Source of the DNA: Actinomadura macra NBRC 14102
GTDB taxonomy: Bacteria; Actinomycetota; Actinomycetes; Streptosporangiales; Streptosporangiaceae
Assembly: GCF_001552215.1 (NCBI RefSeq)
Contig: NZ_BCQT01000025.1
Coordinates: forward strand, 62,001 to 126,000
Reading direction: 5' to 3'
Length of the DNA: 64,000 bases
Of the stretch, positions 49,022 to 59,800 are shown piece by piece. A program made the position numbers and the translations under genes. The number at the start of each line of letters is the position of its first letter. Position 1 is the stretch's first letter. The notes under the pieces were generated by a model. That model did no database searches, had not been told where the DNA came from, and saw only the letters and a program-made list of their open reading frames with translations.

Positions 49022-52000
49022 TCAGGCCCCCGCCCCCCATTCCTGGTCGATCAGGGTGAACATCTCCTCGGCGGTGGCGACGTCGAGGTCGCCCGTCCCC
49101 TGTGCATCCGGGGCCCGCTCGCCCGTTGTCTCCGCGTGCTTCCACAGCAGGATCTGCAACCGGTTCGCCAGATCGGAACGCCGGGCGTCCGCCTCCGGGA
49201 GCGTCGCCAGCGCGGACTCCAGGCGGCTGAGATGCTCGAACGCGGGATGCGCGGACGCGGAGGCGTCGGGGAGGATCTCGGTCAGCAGATGGGCGGCCAG
49301 GTCCTTCGGTGTCGGGTGGTCGAAGACGAGCGTGGCGGGCAGCCGCAGCCCGGTGGCGGCGCGCAGGCGGTTCCTCAGCTCGACCGCCACGATCGAGTCG
49401 AACCCGAGGTCCTTGAACGCGCGGTGCGGCTCCACCTGCTCCGGCTCCGGGTACCGCAGCGCGGAAGCCACGTGGGAGCGCACCAGCGCCAGCATGGCCG
49501 CGGGCCGGTCCGCCGCCGCGAGCGCCGCCAGATCGTCCCGCAGTGCCGCGAGGGCCTCGGCGGACCCGCCGCCGTCGGTCCCCCGCGCCGCGCCGATGAC
49601 GCGGGCGGCCGCGGGCACCTCGTCGAACAGCCTGCCATGGCGCGCGAGGGCGAACAGCGCGGCGAACCGCTCCCACGAGACGTCGGCGATCACGAGGGCC
49701 GGGCCGTCATCGTGGTCGATCGCGCGGCCGAGCGCGGCGAAGGCCAGACGGGGCTCCAGGGGGTCGAGGCCGAGCCGCCGGGAACGGTCGGCGTGGGGAC
49801 GCGCCAGGCCCGCCGGCGCGCCCGTACCGTCCGGAACCTCCCACGGTCCCCACGCCACCGAGACGGCGCGGCGCCCGGCCGCCCGGCACCGGCGGGCGAG
49901 CGCGTCCAGGGTCGCGCCCGCGACCGCGTGGACGCCGTGGTCGTTTCCTCCGCAGGCCGCCGCCATCGACGAGAAGAGCACGACCTCGGCCGCCTCCCCC
50001 ACGAGGGCGCCGAGGTCGGTGCCCGCTGCTTCGGCCAGGTCCGCGGGGAGGAGGTCCACCAGCGGCCGCGGGTCGCCCGGCACCGAGGTATGGACGACCG
50101 TACCGATGCGCGGGCCCGGGCCGTCCCCTGCGGCGCGGGTCGCCGCGTCCGGCGTGACCGTCACGTCGGTGCCGCTCTCGGTGAGTTCTGCCGCCAGCTC
50201 GGCGGCACCGGGGGCCTGCGCCCCGCGCGGGTCGAGCAGCACCACGTCCCGGGCGCCACGGGCCGCGAGCCACCGCGCGACGTGCGGGGCGGGGCCGTCC
50301 ATGCCGCCGGTGACGAGGACGGGGGCTCGGGGCTCCCACGCCTGCTCCGGAGAGCCATCGCCGATCGGGGCGGGCAGCAGGCGGCGGCCGAGCACGGCGC
50401 CGCGACGCAGCGCCACCTGGTCCTCGCCGTCCAGGCCGGCGAGGACCGCGCGCAGGTGGTCCGGGTCCGCGTCCTCGGGGCGTGCCGGGAGGTCGATCAG
50501 ACCGCCCCACAAGGCGGGATGCTCCAGCGCGGCCACCCGGCCCAGTCCCCAGACCTGTGCCTGGACCGGGGACTCCGGCGGCTCGGATTCGCTCACCGCG
50601 ACCGCTCCGCGGGTCGCGCACCACAGCCGCGCCTCGGACCCGGCGTCCGCCAGCGCCTGCACCAGCGCGAGCGTGCCGCTCAGCCCGACGCCCAGGCCGG
50701 GGAACCGCTCGTGTGGACGCTCGTCCAGGGCCAGCAGTGACAGGACGCCCACGACCGGTCCCTCTTTGGTGTCTCCGCGCAACAGCGCGGCGAGTCCGGC
50801 CCGTTCGAGGTGCGGATCGACCTCAAGGCGCCGGACCTGGCCGCCGCCCGCCTCCAGCACCCGGGTGAGGTGGTCCGCCCAGTCGTCCGTGGTCCCGGCC
50901 GCGCGGACCAGGAGCCAGGAGCCGAGCGGATCTGCGGCGGCGGGCGCGTCGACGCGGCGCCATCCGATCCGGTAACGCCACGAGTCCACGGTGGAGCGCT
51001 CTCCCCGTTCCCGCCTCCACCCGGACAGAGCGGGCAGCAGTGCGGCCAGAGAGGACCGGTGGCCTTCGTCGGTCAAGCACAGCGTTTCCGACAGCGCTTC
51101 CACGTCCTCGTGCTCGATCGCCGCCCAGAACCGGCCGTCGTCCTCGTCCTGCGTTCCTGAGGCCGCCGCCTCGGGCCGCGCGACGTCCGACAGCCAGTAG
51201 CGCCGGCGCTGGAAGGCATAGGTGGGCAGGTCCACGACGTTGGCGCCGGGGAACCAGCCCGTCCAGTCGATGTCGACACCGTGGGTGTGCAGCCGGCCCA
51301 GCGCCCGCGCGAACGCCTCCGCGTCGCCTTGGCGACGATCGAGCGCAGCGACCGCCACGGGCTCGCGCTCGTCGAGGGCCTGTTCGACGGCCGACGTCAG
51401 GACGGGGTCGGGTCCGAGCTCCAGGAACAGCCCGGCCTCATCGGCGATGTGGGCGATGGACGGGCCGAAGAGCACCGGCCGGCGGACGTGCCGTACCCAG
51501 TAGTCCGCCGTGGCGATGTCGGCCTCGGCGGGAAGCCCGGTGATGTTGCTGATCAGCGGGATCCGCGGCTGCCGGAATCCCACCTTCTCCAACGCGGCGG
51601 CGAAATCGGCCAGCATGGGCTCCACCAGCGCCGAATGGAACGCGTGACTGACCGGCAGTTCCTTCACCTTGCGGCCGCGCCCTGCCCACGACGCCCCGAC
51701 CTCGGCCACCAGGTCCGAGGGTCCTGACACCACCGTGCTGCCGGGGGTGTTCACCGCGGCGATGCTCACGCCCAACAGCAGTTCCGCCTCCACCTCGGCG
51801 GCACTGGCCTGGACGGCCCACATCCCTCCACCGGTGGGCAGTTCCCCCATCAGCCGCGCCCGAGCCGCCACCAGCCGGCACGCGTCCCCCAGATCCAGCA
51901 CCCCGGCGACATGCGCGGCGGCCACCTCCCCGATGGAATGCCCCACCACCACGTCCGGGCGCACGCCCATCGACTCAAGCAACCGCGCCAACGCGACCTG

Positions 52001-53857
52001 GACGGCGAACAGGCCCATCTGGGCGAACGTCGTGTGCTCCAACGACTCCGCCGGGCCGGAGAACACCACGTCCTTCAAACCCGGATCCAGCAGCCCGCAC
52101 ACCTCGTCGAAGGCGTGCGCGAAGACCGGGAACCGCTCGTACAACCCCGCACCCATCCCGACCCGCTGGCTGCCCTGGCCGCTGAACAACCACACGCACT
52201 TCCCCGACCTGACGGGGCCGGGTTCGGGTTCGGACTCCAGCGCCGCCACAAGCCGTTCCCGGTCATCGCCGACGACCACGGCCCGGTGCTCGAACGACGA
52301 CCGCGTGGTGACCAGCGACCATCCGACGTCTGCGGGCGACAGATCCGGGGCGGCGGCCAGGTGCCGCGCGAGGGCCCGCACCTGCTCCCGCAACGCCTCC
52401 TTGCCGCGGGCCGAGACCACCCATGGCACCACGCCACCGGGATGCTCCACCGGCCCGGCCTCCTCCTCGTCCTCGGGCCCCTGCTCCAGGATCAGATGCG
52501 CGTTCGTGCCGGAGATGCCGAAGGAGGACACCGCCGCCCGGCGGGCTCGGCCGGCTTCCGGCCACGGCACCGGCTCGGTCAGCAGGCGCACCCCACCCGC
52601 GTCCCAGTCCACGTGCGGGGTCGGCTCTTCGATGTGCAGGGACGCGGGGAGGGTGCCACACCGGATCGCCATCACCATCTTGATCAGGCCCGCGACGCCG
52701 GCCGCAGCCTGGGTGTGCCCGATGTTCGACTTGACCGACCCGAGCCACAGCGGGCGGTCCGCGTCGCGCTGCCGCCCGTAGGTCGCCAGCAGCGCACCCG
52801 CCTCGATCGGGTCGCCCAGCGTGGTGCCCGTGCCGTGCGCCTCCACCGCGTCCACCTCGGCGGCCGACAGCCGCGCGTTGGCCAGCGCCTGCCCGATCAC
52901 CCGCTCCTGCGCGACGTCGCTGGGGGCGGTGAGGCCGTTGCTGGCGCCGTCCTGGTTGACGGCGGAGCCGCGGATCACCGCCAGCACCCGGTGCCCGTTG
53001 CGCCGCGCGTCCGACAGCCGCTCCAGCAGCACCATGCCGACGCCCTCGGAGAAGCCGGTGCCGTCGGCCGACGCCGCGAACGACTTGCAGCGCCCGTCGG
53101 GGGCCAGCCCGCGCTGCCGGGAGAACTCCACGAAGGCCGTCGGCGACGCGAGGACGGTGACGCCGCCGGCCAGCGCGAGGCTGCACTCGCCCTGCCGTAG
53201 CGCCTGGGACGCCAGGTGGACCGCGACCAGCGACGCCGAACAGGCGGTGTCCACCGTGACGGCCGGCCCCTCCAGGCCGAGGGTATAGGCCACCCGGCCC
53301 GACAGGACGCTGTTGAGCCCGCCCGTGGTCACGTAGCCCTCGATGTCCGGCGGGACGCGCATCCCGGAGAAGTAGTCCTGGGTGGCGATCCCGGCGTACA
53401 CGCCGGTGGGGGTGCCCTTCAGGGACGCCGGATCGATCCTGGCGCGTTCGATCGCCTCCCAGGCCGTCTCCAGCAGCAGCCGCTGCTGCGGGTCGATGGC
53501 CAGGGACTCCCGGGGGCTGGTCGAGAAGAACTCCGCATCGAACCGGTCCGCGTCGTCCAGGAACCCGCCGTGCCGGACGTAGCTGGTGCCGGGGTGGTCG
53601 GGGTCGGGATGGTGGAGGCGGTCAAGGTCCCATCCGCGGTCCGTCGGGAAGTCCCCGATCGCGTCCGCGTCCGAGGACACCAGGTCCCACAGCTGCTCCG
53701 GGGAGCGAACGCCTCCGGGAAACCGGCAGGCCATGCCCACGACGGCGACCGGTTCCCGGAGGCGTTCCTCCACGTCGCGCAGCCGCTGCCGGGTTTGGCC
53801 AAGGTCGAGCGTGACCCGCTTCAGGTATTGGCGGAGCTTGTCCTCGGTGGCCGACAT
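49022..53857 (-). CDS. Type I PKS D: KS-AT-(dead KR)-ACP
   Basis: A 1611-residue one-module PKS starting at ATG 53855-53857, 16 bases after the stop of PKS E. The docking helix is residues 1-43. The KS has Cys206 in DTACSAS. The AT has GQGSQ, Ser641 in GHSIGE and HAFH at 738-741, predicting malonyl-CoA. The KR-like region is inactive: the NADPH loop reads VTGGMDGPAP instead of TGGTGxxG, and the catalytic tyrosine position is His1310 (GVHAVAG where YAAAN is normal). The ACP serine is Ser1488 in GFDSIVAVEL. The C-terminal docking region includes ATAEEMFTLIDQEW. The module should therefore add an acetate unit and leave the beta-ketone. Confidence 0.94.
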   Translation of the reverse strand: MSATEDKLRQYLKRVTLDLGQTRQRLRDVEERLREPVAVVGMACRFPGGVRSPEQLWDLVSSDADAIGDFPTDRGWDLDRLHHPDPDHPGTSYVRHGGFLDDADRFDAEFFSTSPRESLAIDPQQRLLLETAWEAIERARIDPASLKGTPTGVYAGIATQDYFSGMRVPPDIEGYVTTGGLNSVLSGRVAYTLGLEGPAVTVDTACSASLVAVHLASQALRQGECSLALAGGVTVLASPTAFVEFSRQRGLAPDGRCKSFAASADGTGFSEGVGMVLLERLSDARRNGHRVLAVIRGSAVNQDGASNGLTAPSDVAQERVIGQALANARLSAAEVDAVEAHGTGTTLGDPIEAGALLATYGRQRDADRPLWLGSVKSNIGHTQAAAGVAGLIKMVMAIRCGTLPASLHIEEPTPHVDWDAGGVRLLTEPVPWPEAGRARRAAVSSFGISGTNAHLILEQGPEDEEEAGPVEHPGGVVPWVVSARGKEALREQVRALARHLAAAPDLSPADVGWSLVTTRSSFEHRAVVVGDDRERLVAALESEPEPGPVRSGKCVWLFSGQGSQRVGMGAGLYERFPVFAHAFDEVCGLLDPGLKDVVFSGPAESLEHTTFAQMGLFAVQVALARLLESMGVRPDVVVGHSIGEVAAAHVAGVLDLGDACRLVAARARLMGELPTGGGMWAVQASAAEVEAELLLGVSIAAVNTPGSTVVSGPSDLVAEVGASWAGRGRKVKELPVSHAFHSALVEPMLADFAAALEKVGFRQPRIPLISNITGLPAEADIATADYWVRHVRRPVLFGPSIAHIADEAGLFLELGPDPVLTSAVEQALDEREPVAVAALDRRQGDAEAFARALGRLHTHGVDIDWTGWFPGANVVDLPTYAFQRRRYWLSDVARPEAAASGTQDEDDGRFWAAIEHEDVEALSETLCLTDEGHRSSLAALLPALSGWRRERGERSTVDSWRYRIGWRRVDAPAAADPLGSWLLVRAAGTTDDWADHLTRVLEAGGGQVRRLEVDPHLERAGLAALLRGDTKEGPVVGVLSLLALDERPHERFPGLGVGLSGTLALVQALADAGSEARLWCATRGAVAVSESEPPESPVQAQVWGLGRVAALEHPALWGGLIDLPARPEDADPDHLRAVLAGLDGEDQVALRRGAVLGRRLLPAPIGDGSPEQAWEPRAPVLVTGGMDGPAPHVARWLAARGARDVVLLDPRGAQAPGAAELAAELTESGTDVTVTPDAATRAAGDGPGPRIGTVVHTSVPGDPRPLVDLLPADLAEAAGTDLGALVGEAAEVVLFSSMAAACGGNDHGVHAVAGATLDALARRCRAAGRRAVSVAWGPWEVPDGTGAPAGLARPHADRSRRLGLDPLEPRLAFAALGRAIDHDDGPALVIADVSWERFAALFALARHGRLFDEVPAAARVIGAARGTDGGGSAEALAALRDDLAALAAADRPAAMLALVRSHVASALRYPEPEQVEPHRAFKDLGFDSIVAVELRNRLRAATGLRLPATLVFDHPTPKDLAAHLLTEILPDASASAHPAFEHLSRLESALATLPEADARRSDLANRLQILLWKHAETTGERAPDAQGTGDLDVATAEEMFTLIDQEWGAGA

Positions 53858-53873
53858 CAGTCCCACACCCCCA

Positions 53874-56800
53874 TCACGAAGATCCAAGTTCCCGGTCGAT
53901 GAGCTCGAACATCTCGTCGTCGGAGGCGGCGTCGAGGGCCGCTCCGTCGACGGCGGCGGCCCCGTCCTCGCCGTTCAGCCTCCACAGCAGGGCCTCCAGC
54001 CGCTTGGCGAGCCGGACGCGGGTCTCGCCGTCCGGGCCGAACCGGGCGATCACCGTCTCGAGCCGCTCCACCTCATCGAGGACGGGCGCGGAGGGGTCCT
54101 GCTCGCCGGGCGCGAGGTGCTCGCGCAGATGACCGGCGATGGCCGTCGGGGACGGGTGCCGGAACACCAGCGCGGCGGGGAGCCGCAGCCCGGTCGCCGC
54201 CGCCAGCCGGTTGCGCAGTTCCACGCCGGTGAGTGAGTCGAAGCCGAGGTCCTTGAACGGGGTGTCGGCCTGGATCGCGCCGGGGTCGGCGTGGCCCAGC
54301 ACAGAGGCCGCGTGGTCGCGCACCAGCCTCAGCAAGGTGTCGAGTTGGTCTTCGGGCGCCAGGCCGGACAGCCGGCCGGTCCAGTCGACGGGGCGGTGCC
54401 CGTTGGCGGCGGCGGGGCGGCCCTTCGCGCCGGCGGCGGCGAGGACGCGCAGCACGGGGGGCAGCGCCTCCGCGGGCTGGGCCGCCACGGCGGCGGCGTC
54501 GAGCTCGACCGCCACCAGATGCGGGGCGCCGTGGCCGCAGGCGGCGTCGAGCAGTTCCAGGCCCCGCCGATCGCCGAGCGGCGCGAACCCACCGCGGCTC
54601 ATCCGCGCACGGTCGGTCTCGGACAGCGCCGCCGTCATCCCGCTCGTCGACTCCCAGGGTCCCCAGCCGATCGACAGGCCGGGCAGTCCGGCGGCGCGGC
54701 GGCGTGCGGCCAGCGCGTCGCAGTAGGCGTTGGCCGCGGCGTAGTTGGCCTGGCCCGGGCTGCCCAGCGTCGCCGCGGCCGAGGAGAACACGACGAACAT
54801 GCCGAGACGCATCCGGGCCGTCGCGGCATGGAGGTTGGCCATCGCCGCGGCCTTGGCCGCCCAGACCCGTTCCAGTCGTTCGGGTGTCTGCGAACCGATG
54901 GTCGCGTCGTCCACGACACCGGCGGCATGGATCACGCCGGTGAGCGGATGCTCCGCGTCGATCCCCGCGATCAGGTCATTCACCGCGGCCGGGTCCGCGA
55001 CGTCCACCGCGGCGAAGCAGACGCGCGCACCCAGCTTCTGCAGCCTCTCCGCCAGTTCGGCCGCGCCGGGCGCGTCGACGCCGCGGCGGCCGGCCAGCAG
55101 CAGATGCCGCACACCCCAGGCGCGCGCCAGATGCTCGGCCGCCAGGCCGCCGAGCGTCCCGGTGCCGCCGGTGATGAGGACGGTCCCGTTCGGGTCCAGT
55201 GGCGCGGGCACGTCCAGGACGAGTTTGCCGGTGTGCCGCGCCTGGCTCATGTACCGGAGCGCGTCGCGCGCCCGGCCGAGGGGCCACGTCCGGACGGGTG
55301 GCGGCCGCAGCACGCCCGCCGCGAACAGCTCCCCCAGCACACCCAGCATCTCCCCGATGCGCTCGGGCCCGGCATCGGCGATCAGGTCGAACACCTGGTA
55401 CTCCACGCCCGGGTGCGCGGCGGCGACCTCCGCGGGATCGTGAATGTCGGTCTTGCCCATCTCCAGGAACCGCCCGCCGGCGCCGAGGAGGCGGAGGGAG
55501 GCGTCGGTGAAGGGGCCGGCGAGCGCGTTGAGGACGACGTCCACGCCACTGCCGCCGGTGGCGGAGCGGATCACGTCCTCGAAGTCCAGATCACGGGAGG
55601 ACGCGCGATGGCCGGCGTCAACACCCATCTCCTCCAGCACCGCATGCTTGGCGGGGCTGGCCGTGGCGAACACCTCCGCTCCCACGTGCCGGGCGATCTG
55701 CACCGCCGCCATTCCCACGCCACCGGTGCCCGCGTGGACCAGCACCGACTCCCCGGCCCGCAGCCCGGCAAGGTCCACCAGCCCGTACCAGGCGGTCAGG
55801 AACGCCACCGGCACCGCCGCCGCCTCCCGGAACCCCCATCCGTCGGGGATCACGGCGACCATGCGGGCGTCGGCCGCCGCCGTGGCGCCGAACGCACCGG
55901 GGAACAGGCCCATCACCCGGTCGCCGACTGACAGCCCATCGACCTGCGGGCCCACCTCGACGACGACGCCGGCGCCCTCGCCGCCGAGTCCACCCGGAGC
56001 GGACACCATGCCGAGGGCGACCAGCACGTCGCGGAAGTTGATCCCGGCGGCACGCACCTCGACGCGGACCTGCCCGGGGTTCAGCGGCTCCAGCGCCTCG
56101 GGGAACGACTCCACCGCGACGCCCTCCAGCGTCCCCGCGCCGCCGGCCACCAGCCGCCATCCCCGCTCCCCCGCGGGGCCCACCAACTCGGCGGCGGGGC
56201 CCGCCGGCACCAGGCGGGGCACGAGCAGTCGATCCTCGCGCACGGCGGCCTGCGGCTCGTCGAGCCGCCGCGCCCGCCACACGGCGGCGGCCACGTCGGA
56301 CCCGCCGTCGGCGTCGACGAGCACGAACCTGCCGGGGTGCTCCGACTGGACGCTGCGGACCAGGCCCCACACCGCCGCCGCGTTCTCGTCCGTCCCGCCG
56401 GCCACCGCGCCCCTGGTGACGATCGCCAGGACGGCGTCGGATGTTCGTGGCTCGTCCAGCCAGGCGCGTACGAGCCCCAGTGCCTCGTCCACGGCCGCGA
56501 CATCGGCGAGGACGGCCGGTGGCGTAGGTGTCTCAGAAGCCATCGCCGACATCAAGGCCGCAAGGTCGGGGTACGGCTCGGAACCGAGTCTCACCCAGTC
56601 GGCGGTCTGGGGCTCCTCGGCGGCGGCCGCGTCGGCGCTCATCCTCCAGTCGAGGGAGTAGAGGCCCCGCGCTCCGTGGCCGGCGGCGGAACGCAGTTCT
56701 CCGCCGCTCGCCGCGCGCATCCCGACCTGCTCCACGGTGAGCACCGGGGCACCGGCCGTGTCGGCGACGTACAGGCGCAGGCTCTGCTCGTCCTCCGAGG

Positions 56801-59800
56801 AAGTGGCCGTCAGCCGGACCCGCACCGTACGGGCGCCACCCGCCCACAGCGAGACCCCGCTCCAGACGAACGGCAACCATGTCCGCCCGTCGGACTCCCC
56901 CGCCAGCAGCGCGGGGTGCATGGTCGCGTCCAACAGCGCCGGATGGATACCGAACCCGTCCTGGTCGCCCACGGTCTCGGGCAGCTCCACCTCGGCGAGA
57001 AGGTCCGCGCCGAGCCGCCATGCCGCGCGGAGCCCACGGAAGGAGGGACCGTACTCGTAGCCGCCCTCCGCCGCCCGCTCGTAGAAGCCGTCCAGATCCA
57101 GGGGCTCGGCTCCGGCGGGCGGCCACGGGCCTGCCAGAGTGTCCACCGGACCTGCCGGCTCGGCCTGGGGTGGGAGGAGTACGCCCTCCGCATGGCAGAC
57201 CCACCCGTCCGAGACTTCGTCATCGGGACGGGAGTACACCTGGACGTCGCGACGCCCGTCCTCTGCCGCGGCACCCGCGACCACCTGGATCCGCAGGCCG
57301 CCCGCGCTGGGCAGCACCAGTGGACTCTGAAGGGCCAGTTCCTCCACTCCAGCGGCCCCGGCATCATCCGCGACCGCCAGTGCCCATCCCAGCAGCGCCG
57401 TCCCGGGCGCGAGGACGGTCCCTTGGACCCGATGGTCTGGTAGCCAGCCACCGTCGGCCACCGACAGCCGGCCGGTCAGCACATGAACGTCGCCATTGGC
57501 CAGTTCCATGGACGTCAGCCCGGCGCCCTTGGCGACCTGCCTGGAGGTGAGCCAGTAGCGTTCCCGTTGGAAGGGGTAGGTGGGCAGGTCGATCGTGCGG
57601 GGGCGTGGACGGTCGGGGAACCAGCTGGAGAAATCGACATCAACACCGTGGGTGTGCAGGGTGCCCAACGCCTCACCCAACGCGCGGGCATCAGGCTGGT
57701 CGGGATGCAAAACAGCCACGGCCGGGACCTGCCGCTCGTCCAGAATCTGCTGAACAGCAGTCGCCAACACCGGACCAGGACCCAACTCCACAAAAACCCC
57801 GGCCCGCTCAACCAGATGGGCAATCGCCGGCACGAACCGCACCGGCTCACGCACCTGCCGCACCCAATACTCCGCAGACGCGATCCCCTCACCAGCCGGC
57901 TCCCCCGTCAACGTACTCACCAACGACACCACCGGCGGATGAAAGTCCAACCCCCCGATCGCCGCAGCAAAGTCGGCCAGCATCGGCTCCATCAACCCCG
58001 AATGGAACGCATGACTGACCGACAACCGCTTGGTCTTACGCCCACGCCCCGCCCAAACTTGCCCCACCTGCACAACCAAAGCCTCCGGCCCCGACACCAC
58101 CGTCCCACCCGGGGAATTCAAAGCCGCGACATCAACCCCCACAGGCAACCCACCCACCAACTCCTGCGGCTCAGCCTCAATCGCCACCATCGCCCCACCA
58201 GCAGGCAACCCACCCATCAACCGAGCACGCGCACCCACCAACCGACACCCATCCACCAAACCCACAACCCCCGCCACACACGCCGCCGCCACCTCACCAA
58301 CCGAATGACCCACCACCACATCCGGACGCACACCCATCGATTCCAGCAACCGCGCCAACGACACCTGAACCGCAAACAAACCCATCTGAGCAAACGTCGT
58401 ATGCCCCAACACCTCACCCGGACCAGAAAACACCACCTCCCTCAGAGCAGGATCCAACAGCCCACACACCTCATCAAAAACACGCGCAAACACCGGAAAC
58501 CGCTCATACAACCCCGCACCCATCCCCACCCACTGACCACCCTGACCACTGAACAACCACACAACCTCCCCCCGCACCCCCACCGACCCCACCGACCCCA
58601 CCGACCCCACAGCCCCGACCCCGGCCTCCAAACCCGCCAAAAGCTCCTCACCCGACTCACCGATCCCCACCGCCCGCCACTCAAACAACGACCGCGACGA
58701 CACCAACGACCACCCCACCTCCACCGGATCAGCCACCACACCACCCAACCCCGCCACCAACTCACCCAACGCACCCACACTCCGCGCCGACACCACCCAC
58801 GGCACAACACCGCCGGGGCTCTCCCCCGGCCCGCCGTCCTTCTCGTCTTCGGGTGCCTGCTCAAGGATGAGATGCGCATTCGTCCCCGACGCACCGAACG
58901 AGGACACTCCAGCACGGCGAGAACGACCGACCTCCGGCCACGGCACCGACTCGGTCAGCAGCCGGACGGCACCCGCGTCCCAGTCGACGTGCGGAGTCGG
59001 CTCATCAATGTGCAGCGACGCCGGCAACACCCCATGCCGCATCGCCATCACCATCTTGATCACACCCGCCACACCAGCAGCGGCCTGCGCATGACCGATA
59101 TTCGACTTCACCGACCCCAACCACAACGGCCGATCCCCCACACGCCCCTGCCCATACGTCGCCAACAACGCCCCCGCCTCAATCGGATCACCCAACCTCG
59201 TCCCCGTCCCATGCGCCTCCACCACGTCAACATCGGACGCGGACAAACCCGCACCAGCCAACGCCTGACCAATCACCCGCTGCTGCGACGGGCCATTCGG
59301 CGCCGTCAAACCATTGGACGCGCCGTCCTGATTCACCGCCGAACCCCGAACAACCGCCAACACCCGACGCCCATGACGCCGCGCATCCGACAACCGCTCC
59401 AACACCAGCAGGCCGACGCCCTCGCCCCACCCGGTGCCATCGGCCGACGCCGCGAACGACTTACAGCGTCCGTCCGGGGCGAGGCCCTGCTGACGGGAGA
59501 AGCCGGTGAACAGGCCCGGGGTCGCCATCACCGTGACTCCGCCGGCGAGAGCGAGATCGCACTCGCCCTGACGCAGCGCCTGCGACGCCAGATGCATCGC
59601 CACCAACGACGACGAACACGCCGTGTCCACCGTCACCGCCGGCCCCTCAAGACCAAGGGTGTAGGCGACGCGGCCGGGGACGACGCTGCCCGCGCCGGGC
59701 ATGACGTACCCCTCCATTCGCGCGTCTTCCTCGGCGGCGCCCGTGGCGTAGTCGTGGTACATGACCCCCGTGTAGACCCCGGTGCGTGTTCCCTTGAGCG

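Noticed and set aside
53858..53887. Start of PKS D ten codons upstream at TTG 53885-53887
   Set aside because: That start lies inside the end of PKS E. ATG 53855-53857 begins a normal docking helix (SATEDKLRQYLKRV) and has a G-rich ribosome site.
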